Below are positions 31,462 to 44,225 of a stretch of 64,000 nucleotides of DNA, one piece after another. The DNA comes from Lithodes maja (lineage: Eukaryota; Arthropoda; Malacostraca; Decapoda; Lithodidae), in assembly GCA_037953745.1 (NCBI GenBank), contig JBAKBP010004273.1:74702-138701 (forward strand), written 5' to 3'. The position numbers and the translations under genes were made by a program. Within the stretch, counting starts at the first letter, position 1; each line of letters begins with the position of its first letter. The notes under the pieces were generated by a model that worked only from the letters and a program-made list of their open reading frames with translations, was not told the DNA's origin and made no database searches.

Positions 31462-33172
31462 TGTTACGATCCAGGTTCTCAAAGACACAGGGCTCTTCAA
31501 CATTGGACTAGATAATGGCAAAAAGCAACAACGGTAACACTAGATCCAACCCCTGCCTTAAACACTGGAAGACAAAACACCATTACCGCCCTGAGTCGTG
31601 CCTGGACAACGAGGTATCCTATGACTCGGTAACTGGTGCACACACACTAGGCTGACGCTCAATGAAACAGCCTATTCTCAAACAGTAAAAGATTACTCGA
31701 TTATGTTACACAGAGAAAAGATAGTTAACGTGATTAATTAACGTTACGGTAGCTACTCAAATAACTGGCACTCCTGTATTAAAGAAAGTGCAGTGCTAGT
31801 CCTGCAACATCAACTGGAAACTTCTGAAATAAGTCTGATGCTGGGAAGATGTTTGTAAAGAATCTTGAACAATTATAATGCAGAATACGGGTCACAATAA
31901 ATGCTAGGACATAATTATAGTAATAATAGGCAGGCGAATAATAAAGACTGCGCAAAGGTAGTAATGCTCGACAACTAAAGAAATGCTTTGTGACACAACG
32001 CAACAGCCTACTCGGGTTGTGCAACTCAACAACAACCTCGGCTCAAAAGTGCAGTGAATAATAATGCTGCATACATATAATAATGGGGCTTATCTCTAAC
32101 CAGTGTCTGCTCAGTTAATAAAGTCTAGCTGGGGTATCAAGGCAGGGCAACAATGGGCGAGCATGCGGCTCGTAGCCTAACGTTGTCCGAGGGTGGTATA
32201 ATGAAGATTACGTTATATGACGGGGATGCTCTCTTGATAAATCTAGGTCTCTAGTACCTAGCTCTATCCTGGCGATCCCTCAGAAGTCAACACAAAGAGG
32301 CAGCACTATGTTGTGAGGGATAGGCTATGGCCCTCTCACACCACAGCGCTGTGCTCGCAAAGTAAACCAACCCGAAGACAACTTAGGCTCCCACAGTACC
32401 TGTCGATGTCGTGCAGAGCTGAGCTAACACTGCACACATCGGAGACAACGACACAGTAACCTTACCCCTAGTCTAGCTTTAGATAACCAAGCAGAATCAC
32501 TCAACACCTTGCAAGGGAGACATATACCGGTCTACAACCTTCCCGAGAGAGGACACATACGGAAAAGTCCGTCTCTCTAAACCTCAATAAAGCATAATAC
32601 CTCCTTAACCTAATACATGGAAATATCTGAGAGCTTCGCGTACAATACGACTGGTCGACGGTGAACGTCTATGCTGAAACCAGAAGGGATGTTGAGTTTA
32701 ATAAAGATTAGAGAATGAGAAAGGAGAAGTCGAAAGAGAGAGATAGTATGCAAAGTAGCGAGTAGGGGGGGACAGAATTGCAAAGGATGTAGGTGATACG
32801 CGTGTCAGGCAAGCTCTGAGCTGGTAAAGAACACGAGGCAGCGACGGGAAGGGACTAGTTGACCACCCGGCCGCCAACGCCGTCAGCGCCCAAGCGAGCC
32901 GTGTCATAGCTCACCACGCTGATGGGTGTACTCCTTCACACTCTCTCGCTCGCCTCCCACACAAGCAACATTTATATTATAGCGAATATAAAATAGAAGG
33001 CGCGGCCACAGACCAAAACAAAGACCACTTCTAGACTGTCTGTGGCAACACGACACTAATGAAATAAAGCAGATCATTCTAGGACAACTGTAGCCTATCC
33101 CCCCATCCTGGCGAGCGCTAGCGAGCTGCAATGCCCCACACAACCATTCTGCTAACGCCGGGAGGCGTCACA
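31462..33172 (-). repeat. Gypsy-B 5' LTR, complete
   Basis: It runs from TGTTACGATCC to GGAGGCGTCACA (1711 bp), with imperfect terminal inverted repeats TGTTACG/TGTGACG. It contains the covarying stem-loop at 32236-32268. Just inside its outer end is GGCGAGCGCTAGCGAGCTG, a motif very like the GCGAGC-TAGCGAGC core of repeat families F and G. Confidence 0.88.
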
Positions 33173-33372
33173 GTAGACTTTGGCGTTACCTGTTTAGCAA
33201 TTTGGGAAACGGCTTTTCCCAATTGCATAATGTGCAATAATGCAACGGCGATTTTCTTGCGGTCATTTTGAAATGCCAAATCTAACACTGGCTTTACTAT
33301 GTCTAAGTAAGTGGCGATATCATGCGTGTTTACATCATACACGGGAATGTGAGCGTAAAAACGTGCTGCCAT
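33173..33372 (-). pseudogene. N-terminus of gag from a third LTR element, cut by Gypsy-B
   Basis: From the ATG at 33372 a frame reads MAARFYAHIPVYDVNTHD and stays protein-like to VTPKST, where the Gypsy-B LTR interrupts it at 33173. It lies about 90 bp downstream, on the minus strand, of a primer-binding-like TTGGCGGCTAGCGGTGG and an LTR-like TGTTATGCCC at 33463. Position suggests gag, but I do not recognise the family. The frame could start further upstream at a non-ATG codon. Confidence 0.45.
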
Positions 33373-33462
33373 TTTTGCGATTTTTCCCTGCCTCTCCGGT
33401 TTGACAATATGCAATGCAATAAAATCTTCTATCCGAATCGAGAACCACCGCTAGCCGCCAAT

Positions 33463-34560
33463 GTTATGCCCTGATTTTATACAGGTTTAACTTGGTATAG
33501 GTGAGTTCTGCAAGACTGGGCTATTGGATATATTGCAAAGTACATAAAGGAAATCAACAGAGGACAAAAATAATCGTGGATAAATGGTTTGTAATACAGC
33601 TTTATTTAAACTGCTAAACATTCGGGTATAGAGTACGCAATAGGATTCGCACGAACAATAGATGTTGGAGCACTTGGTTAAGGTAGGGGCCTTTGTATAC
33701 TCTCTTAGCACTGCTCGCGGATTTGAATAGAGTTCTTTCGCTTCCCACTTCCAACGTTCAGGAATGATTCTTCTGATCACATTACTCAACGATACGTAGA
33801 TTACTTAAATCACAAGGCTAGGTATCTCGTTATCTTGAGTTGGTGTGTTGGGGGCTAACAGCGACTCTTTGGTCGTTCAAGTTGTCCGCGAGTGTAGAGA
33901 AGTGTACAGTTGGGCTAATTTGTCTAGCCGTTGATGACACGTTGTTATGGGACTCCTACTGAAAGCCTTAAATGCCTGTCATCAGCACAGCCAGAGAAAC
34001 AGTGGATCGAAATAACGTAAGACAATCGGGAGAACGACTTTTCTTACTAATTCTGGCCTTATGAGGAGGTTCAGACGTGCAAACGGCTTTTCGCCTTTCG
34101 GTCAAACAGACAATTGTTTGCCCAGGAATCTTCTCGTCGAGTTTTCTCCTAAACTCGCGTAATCCCTTCTAACATAACCAGATCTTTCTACCTGGGACCG
34201 GTTATGAGTTATGATTGCTCTTAAGCCCAAAGTAGTGGCGAGCCGGCTGACAATACGCCTATGAGTCAATCAAAAAGAATTTATGAATCGGTTGTTGAAA
34301 GATATAATCTTGCCCCTGGTTTCTCAGTTGCAACAATATATTTGTCAAGGATTGATTCATTCCCCCACAGAGTCACTTAGATCGCGAACAACGCAAATCA
34401 CTGTATATCCTGAGGGTGGAGCTGGGTAATATATCCACGAGCGCGGCGCTTCCATTACATGGCTTATATCCTCTCGAACTGGTGTTTTTGGCGCGGAACT
34501 CTATATATGGGGAGGGGGTTCCTTTGTCTAACTTTTAGATGTCGGAGGGGAATAAAAGTT
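33463..34560 (-). repeat. Probable LTR of the interrupted element (outer limit uncertain)
   Basis: It begins TGTTATGCCC next to a primer-binding-like sequence. On the minus strand a CATATATAGAG TATA-like box lies near 34510-34520. The far end is not defined by a second copy, so the limit is a guess. Confidence 0.35.
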
Positions 34561-37500
34561 AATTTAATCCCTTGGTTGAAGAGGGTAGCATTAAAGGTCT
34601 ATTATAAAGTTAGCATGTAGGCCGCAATAGGAATTACCTTTTTCTGACATTTACTCTAAGACAAATTATTAATAGGAGTTGAGGGTAGGATGTTAGGGAA
34701 ACAAAAAACTAGTTTATCCCGCGCCTTTGGACTCTAGCGGTAAGGCAGCCTACGTTAATATTATCCCTAGGATCCTCATCTGAGTTAGCTGAAATGCTAT
34801 TAGGAGTCTAAGATGGTTTAAGGGGGACTTGGGGGTTAGATAGGAACGGGATAGGAATAGGATTTAGGCTGGAATCGAAAGCTTGGAGGTTGGTATGGGT
34901 TGAAATTACCCGGAGTTTCTAGCAAGAATTTGGCGGGCATAAGGATGTCAGTAGTCCTACGCGAGGGGGAGATGCTGGGCCTCTTTGAGGGGAGGAAAGG
35001 GGGGATTAGCCTGGCGCGCATTAATTCACTGCCCCAGGTTGTAGGGGTGGTTAGTTATATTAGGGGATAGTTAAAGGAGGTACCTCTCTGCTTACGGAAG
35101 CTTTAGAAAATGACTTGCTCGGGACAATTTAACATACTGATGGCATCCTTTCTAGAGGGAGTTATTAAGATCGGGTTGGTATGGAAAAACGACAGGGTGG
35201 ATAAAAGGTTACCTAAGCATGCTTGTTACTACGCAAAGTATTGGTGGATTAATGAGAGTTAACTTAGGAAAAAGTGACATGCATGAATTGGACGGTATTT
35301 TGCCGTCGTTAATATAAAAGTATAGAACCTGGTTGAATAACTCAAGTTCAATTGTATAACTACTTAGGTGCTAGAACGAATCCCGGAGCATGGGGTAATA
35401 TACGTTTATCTTCTTAAATGGAGAGAAAAACTAGGTGGCTTCCCTAGAGCTCTCTGGAGAGGATTGTATTCAGATTTGTCATAATTAATCTTATATAAAA
35501 CAACAGAGATACGAAAACAGAGTAGTGTGGATTGTGAATTAGAAGGGATGACTGATTAGATGTATAATAGGTGTGGAAAGAGACGGAAAAGGAGGAACAC
35601 AAGGGTGAAGGAAAAAGAAATATTAACTTACGAAAACGAAATGCGTGCATAAAGTGACGGTATTAGTCGTTAATATAAAGCGAATGAACCCTGGTTGAAA
35701 TGCACGGAATACGATTCGACATGGGCAGTGCCTCTGTGTCAGATCCATATCGATCGGGCAATTTCTGGTTCATATAATATCCTAGGCACTAAAACGAAAC
35801 AGCTGAGCTTGGGGTCGGTGGATGCGATTTTGTTATGGCCTATACCCTCTGTCAATGGGGTGGGAGGGGGGGCATAGCCTCGCGCGTTCTACCCCTACGG
35901 TTCAGGTGGGGAGTGTGGTTTACTTAGGTTAGAGGATCGTGAACGAGATACTAGAATAGGTTTGCACTCTCGGTATATTGGGGTTCGAGTCGGAACTGAC
36001 TCAGCACGGAATATAAAAACATCCTGATGGGCGTCATGCGAGGGGAAGGTTTGTGAAGTTGGGTTGGTAGGCCTACGGGTAGAGGACAAAATGACAGGGT
36101 GGCTCAAAAGTTTACCACTGGGCACGCGGTCACTAAGCAGAGTAGTGTGAATAACACTTTTTCTTTAAATTAGGAATGGGTACATGCATGAGTGACGTCG
36201 ATCTATCTCATAATGGAGAGAGAGAGACTAGGTAGTTTTCCTGCACTTCTCTGGAGATGATCGTATGCAAATTGGATATTATTAATTATATAAATCAACA
36301 GATATGGATTAGTACAAGCACAGGGTTAGGTTAGTTTTCCGTGGATCGGGGGCATACATAGAAAACGGGTTTTCATGGGTTAACAATTTTGAGGTGGTTG
36401 TACCGAGTTTGACCCGTAGCCAAACTCACGCGAAATTAATACGCCGATATTGTCCGGCACGACAATTTCCTAAGCACAGACCCGCATACGAAATTGGGGA
36501 TGGTCTGGGGGCTTTCCAAATCAATGAGTAATTGCCTAATTAAATCTCGGAACTACTCCTAGGTATCTTGTCTAGTGAAATGGAGGTTGCATTAGGAAGG
36601 TTGGGAACATATAATTGTTACATAACTAAGTACAGGGCTGACGTAATCAGATAGACATGTAGATGGTATATTAATTCAGGTAAAACGTCTCTCTTGAGGA
36701 GTTAGAGAATCGTCTCAACATAATCATTTCGATCTCCAACTTTCGAATATAGATTCGTAGTCGGGGATGTTTTCTCATCTGAAGCAATAGTAATAGTAAC
36801 ACACAAGGGATAGGGTACATAATAGGTTGACGATAAATCCTACACAAATGTGGTTAAGAATCTCCGTGAATTACTGGCAACAAAGGTGAAACATGAATAT
36901 AGTATTAATCGCCAGTACTAATAACAATCGATATGAGTCGAGTGTCTTAAGTAACGGATTAACAAAATAAATAATAATAATATCTCAAGTTGAGAGACCT
37001 GGGGAGTATTGAAACAAATAATTGCCCAGAATGACTAGGCGAGTCACACGGCTGAGGTTCGTATTACCGGACAGTCGTGGTGGACTCCAAAACAGGGGGA
37101 GGGGCATAGGTTTACTGAGGTGTCTTCAGATCGCCGTCGTACCTACACAATGAAAATATTATAGTCTGCATGCATGGTTGGTACCTTAATTAAATACATA
37201 CTTAGTTGGTACATACAAATGTTAAGGAATAAAGTAATGTGGGTTGTATACGAGAAGGCTGTGATTGGAGAGACGTATACATATGTGTAGTTATGTGAAA
37301 GGGAGAAAACGAAGTTGGTGTGTTGATCCTTATAGCTATCCTGGCCTGTGACGCCGGTCCTTTCGTTCCTGTGGCATTTTAAATTTCATTGTTACAGTAT
37401 GAAGTGCAACTGACTTCAAAGGCAGAAAAATATGAAATAGTAATAAAATATAGTTTATCTGTTAAATCGGTTACAAAAAATTAAAGCACTACATGGTAAT

Positions 37501-37799
37501 AAAGAACAAGAATAATTTAATGGTAATTATATCTACCATACACAACTTAATTTTGAAGTAAAAGACAAGGTGGTATGAATTATGTTACACATCGAAATTG
37601 TACACGTATTAAATATATGCTTTTAATCTTTAAATGCTTTAGCAACAGATTTTATCTGTGGCAAAATATATTACTACTTTTGATTGTTTCAATAATAGAC
37701 TAATCTTTAACTGAATCACTGCTGGCGACGTACTCATATGTCCAACGTAAAACAATTACCATACAGCGTGTGACGTGCCCACATGTTTTGGTATTATAT
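34561..37799. other. Old repeat-derived DNA with duplicated blocks, no gene recognised
   Basis: Several segments resemble each other at perhaps 70-80 percent. 35415-35511 resembles 36212-36309 (ATGGAGAGA..ACTAGGT, CTCTGGAGA, ATTAAT..TATATAAA.CAACAGA). 35280-35343 resembles 35641-35703 (GACGGTATT..GTCGTTAATATAAA). 34915-34970 resembles 36010-36055. No domain or splice-framed exon is evident. It may be decayed LTR or satellite material. Confidence 0.4.
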
Positions 37800-37800
37800 A

Positions 37801-37803
<3 letters not shown>

Positions 37804-37871
<68 letters not shown>
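37804..37871. repeat. (TA)n microsatellite
   Basis: A nearly pure TA dinucleotide run with one GTA interruption. It directly precedes the LTR-like TGTTACGAG at 37872. Confidence 0.98.
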
Positions 37872-37875
<4 letters not shown>

Positions 37876-38826
37876 ACGAGGGCAGCCGGGGCAACCAGAT
37901 GCTTACATAGCCTAGCCCACAGCACCGTACTACCCTGCAACAGACACGCTCTTAATATCTGACTCAAACACCAAGACATGCAGGTTCTCTAGGAAAAATG
38001 GTTATCTTCCTCTTTGCTTATTAAAGCAGTAACAAGGAGGCACAACAATTGTCTATTGTCCCCGAGTCTATTCCATAGTGTGTGTAGTATGCAAGAGAAC
38101 TTCTAAGGTTATTCTATACTGCACCAACATTACCCCACCCTACAACTACTAGACTCCCAGAACACTCTGAATCATGCCCAATCGCTTAGGAATTGAGAAC
38201 ACTACAAAGGAAAAACCCATGGAAAGTCCAGTAGAATAAACCTCTGTGCCAAGCCTATTATCCCTAGCCTATGTCTTAATAATACACCGAGTGGCTCTCT
38301 TCAGCACAGCACGGCGGTGGTGTTGTAAGGGATAAACAACTTTAATGACTTATCGCTTACATCATCATCTGGGGTTAGCTCAATACATCCGAGTACAATG
38401 GGGACAACCTCACCTAGTAACAGGCTCCACCCCTAGTCTCTAACTGCATCGAATGTATTGCTGCTAAAACTAAAGGCACAAGAGTTGGTATCTTGGTAGG
38501 TTGCAGATTGGCTGCCACCCCCTAGAGAGTTAACTAAGGCCCGAGTTAGAGGATGCTGTGTGGTGGAAGGAAAAAGACAGTAGCCTATTATGGCACAGCA
38601 TGCCTACACACTCACCCAACAACCCCATTCCTCCAAGGCCTACCAAAACTAAGTAAAACAGGCCAACCCACATACCACTAAAGATACCAACCAGGAATAC
38701 AATTCACACATAAATATAATGCAGCAGAATAATGGAAAACAACATGGAAGAATAAAAAGAAGCTTATATACTAGATTGCCACATAGTATAGTGGGATTTC
38801 CTAAAAAAGGACCTCTATAAGAATCA
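37872..38826 (-). mobile_element. Gypsy-type LTR D, outer part
   Basis: It starts with the same TGTTACGA terminus, in the same (TA)n context, as Gypsy-C. Beyond the terminus the similarity to LTRs A-C is weak (for example GCACGGCGGTGGTGTTGTAAGGGATA). It is interrupted at 38827 by the Academ-like transposon and seems to resume at 44226. Confidence 0.4.
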
Positions 38827-39152
38827 AGGAGCATTTTTGGGTAAAAGTTGGGAACCAGACTTTTTAGCATAATTCAGGCATGCCGAATTCGATAAACCCG
38901 GTTCCCAAGCGAAATTTTGAGTTTTGACCGTCTAATTTGCATAAACAAAATGGCCGCCAAATTGGAAATTTTTGACACTTCTTGAACCATTTTCTCCAAT
39001 ATCTCTCTAACTAGGCAAGCAAATATCACAAGTGAAACATCTATACCTATGTTTTGAGGGTCAGGGAATGTCACTGAGGCATTTTTAAAGGAATCAGTAA
39101 TAAGCCTAGACTTTAATATACATATTAGCGGCTGTCATTAGAGAAAAATCAA
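38827..39152. repeat. Left terminal inverted repeat of the Academ-like element
   Basis: It mirrors 43906-44225. Beyond its inner edge, TGGTTCCCAACTTTACCCC to TCCTTGATGCTTA repeats the outer terminus in the opposite sense, so the left end alone can fold into a large hairpin. Confidence 0.88.
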
Positions 39153-39252
39153 TGGTTCCCAACTTTACCCCAAGATACTCCTTGATGCTTATGCAGGCAA
39201 AACAGGGCAATATCTGTCACTCACCTGAACTATTTATTGGAGTAGACCATAT

Positions 39253-42200
39253 TCATGCAATACAAGGAGTTTGATCATCACTCTGTTGCAGACATGCACA
39301 CATTGCTGTGCATCGTAACCCAGATTTGCGGCATTTGCACCGACACGTCCTGCATTGTTTCTGGCAGGCACATGAAATAATTTCCAGGCAACTTTGTGGG
39401 ATCGGACTCAATGACATCAGAATGGGTTGTAGTCCTGAATCGCCATGTTTCCATCCCATGTCTGTGGGTGCAGGAAGCTCAGGTACAGCACAGTGAGCAT
39501 TTCTCCAAATCATTGCTTGATAGTGTACTCGCATCAAATGGAAGCGGAGAGCATCACGTGTTGGTGGCATTGCTTCTGGGTTTGGCAGTCTTTGAGAACA
39601 GTATATGCCTTGCTGCATCAACAGAGTCTGTTTTGTGCACATCATATATTCTGCAGACAAACGTTTCTGAAGATCGAATGGTCTCCTCTGTGAGTTCACC
39701 GATTCCCAAGTTTATGAGCAATTGATGGTGCTGTTTGAAGACTTTCCATGATGACCTTTTGGTGTGATTTGCGATGTAGGAGGTGGTGTCGCACCCGGTT
39801 AATGCATGAAATGGTAAAAGAGTTGTTGTTGAATCTCTTGGTAGGTTGTTGAAAACTGCATCAATGGGTATATATCGCCTTTTCTTGGTGGTACCAGACA
39901 TCATCCAGAGGTGTTCACATTGTACACGTGGGAAGTGGGAAACCAAAAGCACGAGAACATCAGTGTCCCTTGATGACACAACAACTGTATTGAACTGGCT
40001 GTGCACAGCATGTAACACCAACCTAGTGTCAGCTTCTTCATGTGTGGCTCTCAGTTGAGTCAAATCAGTGATTGTCTTTGATGACCTAACCTCAATTTCT
40101 TCTCTGAATCCCCCGGCAACTACAATCTCCTTATCATCAGGTGCCTGAGAACACAGTTCCTCAGACAGGAAATTTGCAAGATCAGCTTTATTAGCAGGGA
40201 GCGACACAAAGTTAGTTCATTTTTTTGGAAGAGGCACATCACGTCCCTCAACAATTCGTCTGATTGGTCGATCTGCTTTCGTGCGTCGTGTCCTCGTACC
40301 ACCCTTGATTGTCTCTTCTCTATATCTGTCGAACACAATGTCTACCCGTTGATAGTTAGAACCTGCCTTTAATACTGCTCTTACGTATGTGTCGGCCAAA
40401 TCCCCAAAGGTCATTGCATTGTCAGGCTTTCCCAGAGCAACCACCAGTGCTTGTCCATCAATGATTAGGCAGGATGATGAGTCGTGAAGTTCAATAGCTT
40501 CAGGGCAGATTATGTCTTTTGTTAACTTATCTGCCAATATGGACTTATTTCCAGTGCGGAGTGTACCATTCATTTCAGCGAGTGATACAGGAACTGGCAG
40601 AAGCTCGTGCTTTAGGACAGCTGGCAAGTCAACTGGACGACCTGCCTCATAGGCAGTAAGAAGGCGTTGAAGCACGTTTCTATCTGCCTTCAGGATAGTT
40701 CTCTTGTCTTTCTCTTTATTGTCTTTGACCACTTCATACAGAGATGCAAACGTTTTGGCATTACTCCTGTGTAGGGGTGCATGGATTCTGACATCTGGCT
40801 TGTCACCTTGCTCAGGTACAATCATCCTCTCCTCAACGAATGTATTCACTTTTTCTTGTCCGAGTTCTTTGGCACAAAGTAATGAGTTTTGGATTGCCTC
40901 TGTTGCTAGGTCTTTTGTGGCCAGATTCTGCAATGACGCTGGTGAAACCGATGCAAAAACCTTGAATCCCTGGAAGGCCGAGAGCAATGCCATCTCGTCA
41001 TCGTTGTCCCGCTTTTGCCGTGATTTGGTAGCTTCATTGTGAACACGTGCACTACCAGGACAGTTGTTGTACATTGCATGCATTTCAGCTGCAATGTGAG
41101 ACCTCATATTATACGAAAGGGTCCATCTACAAAGCGCTGATGTTGTCTTTGTGATGCCAATGATTCCACCTGCTTTCTTTCCTGTACCATTTATCCACTC
41201 CATGGCTTGGTCTGGATCTACTTGGTTGAACTTTTGAACAGAACGTTTTACAACAAAGTTGCCCCTTTGAAACTCTGATAACACGGATTCTGGTAGTTGG
41301 TTCATATCGGCTATATACACTGTACCCCATCTTGCATAGTTCAGGTGGTCATACCGCATGAAGTATGGCAACATCAGACTGAAGGAGTGGAGATGAAGGT
41401 CCCAGATTCCATCACGCTGAGCTCGAGTGAACTGCAACAGTATTGAGAGCATGTCCATATAGTTCCACCAGAAGACAAAGTTCACATCATCAGATTTACT
41501 TGCTATGAAACCTTTCAGAAGATTGTGAAACCGTTCCTGCTTCAGACATCTTATCAGCTCTGGAATTCTTTCGGGATTGTCATCAGCAGCTATCGCAGAA
41601 ACTTCATCATGGTATTCCTTGTCTGACTCTGCAGCAAACAGGAGAAATGTTGGCAACAAAAGCCGCCAAAGAGCTTGCAAAGTAAGTTTGTGAGCTCTCA
41701 TAGCCTTATTGTACACTTTTCCTGACAGGACAAGCTGCACAGCACCCTCCCCAAGCAGTCCACTCTCTAGCCACACTTCAGCTAAACCAGATCCAGCCAT
41801 GTGATCTCCTATAGCCTTCAGGAAGTTCATCGCGGTATGAAGTCCACCAAGGCGAGGGATTAATTTATCCCGATATTCTTCCACAGACCACTTCAGTTCC
41901 ATGAGTTTGCAGTATAAGGCTTGGTCCACTGTAAGGACTGTATGCTCCTGTCCGAAATGTGAAGATATCGCCATGCACCTCTTCACAACTGTATTTAGCG
42001 TATCTAACTCGTGAGCAGGAGCAAGAATTATGGGCAAATACCCTACTGCTGTCTGCTCTGGTTCCTCTGTTGAGACTGACTGATTGAATACTGTCCAAGA
42101 AGGTTTTGTGGCAGAATCTTGACGTCGCAGGAAAAAAGTCATGTCCGTTGCTTGTGTTTGTTTTACACAATCACTGTCTCCTTCAGGTTTCATGAACCAT

Positions 42201-43846
42201 ACCTTGTCAACAGGGGCTGTGAATACTGGCTCACTTGTGGCAGGATTTATATTGACAGGATACAGGTTCTCTAGGACATCTGGCACGATCAGCGTATGTC
42301 TAGCAGATGGCTCTAACATCCGAAGTTCAGCATCAGCTTTCTGTACCCGCTGCCATGTTGCCATTTGAGTTGCATGGAAAGTATTTTTTCCATCAAGTGT
42401 CTCATCAAGAATGTCAATGTTATCTGCAGTGTAGTGGATAAATTCATTGGCTACAATGTTTGGTGGAATAATGGCCCCGGTTGCTTGGTCCATAGATTTC
42501 AGGGTGCTCTCAGCTAAGGAAGTGTCTACTTGCAACACCTGTTCATAGCTCAAACAGTGGCCTGCCTTGTGGAACAACTCCACCAGATCTTTTGATTGTG
42601 TGGCTTGATGTAGTGTATTGGCAAGACCAATATGTTTGGGAGTCCATTTTCTGCCGCCGCTCATACAGTAAACTAGATCCTGTGCTACACTCAGAACTCT
42701 GCCTTGGACAAGATCTTAATTTTGTTCAGAACTATCATCTTCTAGCACCTCTTGACCACCAAAGATTAGTCTCAATAGCATATATAAACTATCTGGAATG
42801 CATTGAATCGCTTCATCTTCACTTACAGAGAAACCTTTGTGACCCAGAAATTCCATCATGTCTCCACGAATTCTCAGCGCTACATGTACAAGTGATAGGA
42901 AAATGTCATCCTGAGGCACATATTGAGGCAACATTTTCTCAGTCTCCTCAATTTCTGTCATTTCCAAAACTGCAGTATGCTGATACTTTGTGGGAATCAG
43001 CATGGTTTTTCTCTCGGATGTGCTCCTGTCAAGAGGTTGGAAGAAGTTGAAAATGTCTCCCAGCTGTGACTGCAACTTTTCCTTGAAGGTTGTCCTTCTA
43101 CTGTAGTAAGATGGTTGAATTATGGTTGACGATTCTTCAGCAAGCTCCTTATACCATTCCCAGACATCATTCAGCAGGATAACGTGACCTCTGTCTGCAG
43201 ATTGTTGCAACTCTTTGCATAGCCATACCATCGCAAGGTCTGTATTGTCCGAGTCCAGCTTTGTTTTATTGGTAGATCTGGTGAATGCTCTTAGACACTT
43301 CAAGTGGTATTTGGCTTCAGCTGCAATTAAGTCAATCACTCCAGCCAATCGAAGGCCAATTTTGTAGTCGAGAGGGGAAGCTTCAATTATCTGATCACTC
43401 ATTTGTTTTGTCATTACTGAGATCAACCGTGCTTTCAAAACAACAGGTTGACAGAAAATGCATAAGTTCCAGTTTGCTGGTTCCACGTGCCTTCGCAATG
43501 AACATCTGTTACCACTGCTGCTGTAACTTGCTTCTTGTTTTGAATCCACTGCCTGCATCTTCCGCAAACGTTCAAGTTTACTTTTGTCCGTGAAGTGGGC
43601 ATAGCACATTTTGTGCCACACAAGAGTTTCGGCTTCAGCAGAATCCAAGACATTCTCAAGATGGTCAATCACATCGATATTCTTAGTGTCTCTAAGCTTT
43701 CTTCTGGTACTGGCAGCATCCCTGACTTTTGCGAGTCCATGGTCACTTGCATTACTAGGAATAACACTGGCTGTGTGAGTTTGGAAGAAGATGCACAAGC
43801 TGTAATCTACAGGTGAAGGCCTCTTCAAAGTAACTACTGGATCCAT
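39253..43846 (-). pseudogene. Academ-like transposase with XPG/FEN1-like nuclease part, broken at three points
   Basis: One frame runs from 43846 to about 39590. The ATG at 43846 is preceded by a good acceptor (TTTCTTTTATTTGCAG|ACTACA), so a 5' UTR intron is likely. Codons 1-376 are Cys/His-rich (CIFCQPVV, KYHLKCLRAF). TAA at 42718-42716 interrupts the frame, which continues directly as RVLSVAQD and GRKWTPKHIGL. The central part contains TADNIDILDETLDGKNTFHA. From about codon 1120 a FEN1/XPG-like pattern appears: CLIIDGQAL, IVFDRYREE, THEEADTR, SSRDTDVLVLL, LTGCDTTSY. TGA at 40219-40217 splits it. Near 39575-39600 the frame shifts by one, and the neighbouring frame supplies the tail (PPTRDALRFH, then Cys-rich CACQKQCRTCRCKCRKSG) to 39253. 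The enzyme would be nuclear and would move the element, but this copy is inactive. A relative outside Academ is possible. Confidence 0.72.
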
Positions 43847-43905
43847 TGTAGTCTGCAAATAAAAGAAACAATTAGTATTAGTATTAGCATTAGATATTGG
43901 AGAAA

Positions 43906-44225
43906 TTGATTTTTCTATAATTGCAGCCACTAATTTGCACATTTACGTGAAGGCTTATCACTAATCACTTTAAAGATGCCTTAATCACATTCTCTGACCC
44001 TCAAAACATAAGTATAGACACTTTATTTGTCATTTTTGCTTGCCTAGTTAGAGATATTGGAGAAAATGGTTCATGAAGTGTCAAAAATTTCCAATTTGGC
44101 GGCCATTTTGTTTATGCAAATTAGATGGTCAAAAACTCAAAATTTGGGAACCGGGTTTATCGAATTCAGCATACCTGAAATATGCTAAAAAGTCTGGTTC
44201 CCAACTTTTACCTAAAAATGCTCCT
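43906..44225. repeat. Right terminal inverted repeat of the Academ-like element
   Basis: It is the reverse-complement partner of 38827-39152, with small gaps. It ends AAAAATGCTCCT. Confidence 0.88.

Larger units (their letters stand above)
25832..33172 (-). mobile_element. Gypsy-B, a decayed Gmr1-like Ty3/Gypsy retrotransposon
   Basis: The element reads on the minus strand: 5' LTR 31462-33172, gag-protease, integrase, a remnant of reverse transcriptase and RNase H, a G-rich polypurine tract, and a partial 3' LTR 25832-26919. Integrase lies upstream of reverse transcriptase, the order known for the Gmr1 clade. It is dead: a TGA in gag, a frameshift before integrase, and most of reverse transcriptase and RNase H deleted. 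The LTR copies still match closely where both exist (1088 bp), so much of the damage may be recent or inherited from a defective parent. The outer part of the 3' LTR was replaced by the BEL array. Confidence 0.88.
38827..44225 (-). mobile_element. Academ-like DNA transposon with about 320 bp terminal inverted repeats
   Basis: Long inverted repeats, 38827-39152 and 43906-44225, share AGGAGCATTTTT, AAAAGTTGGGAACCAGAC, AAACCCGGTTCCCAA, AAATGGCCGCCAAATTGG and AGAAAAATCAA in mirrored order. They enclose one transposase-type gene on the minus strand. A transposase of about 1,500 residues with a Cys-rich N-terminus and an XPG-type nuclease part agrees with the Academ superfamily. I assign it by architecture, not by a search. 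No clear target duplication is visible. The left repeat is followed by a reversed copy of the terminal about 36 bp (39153-39195). Confidence 0.7.
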
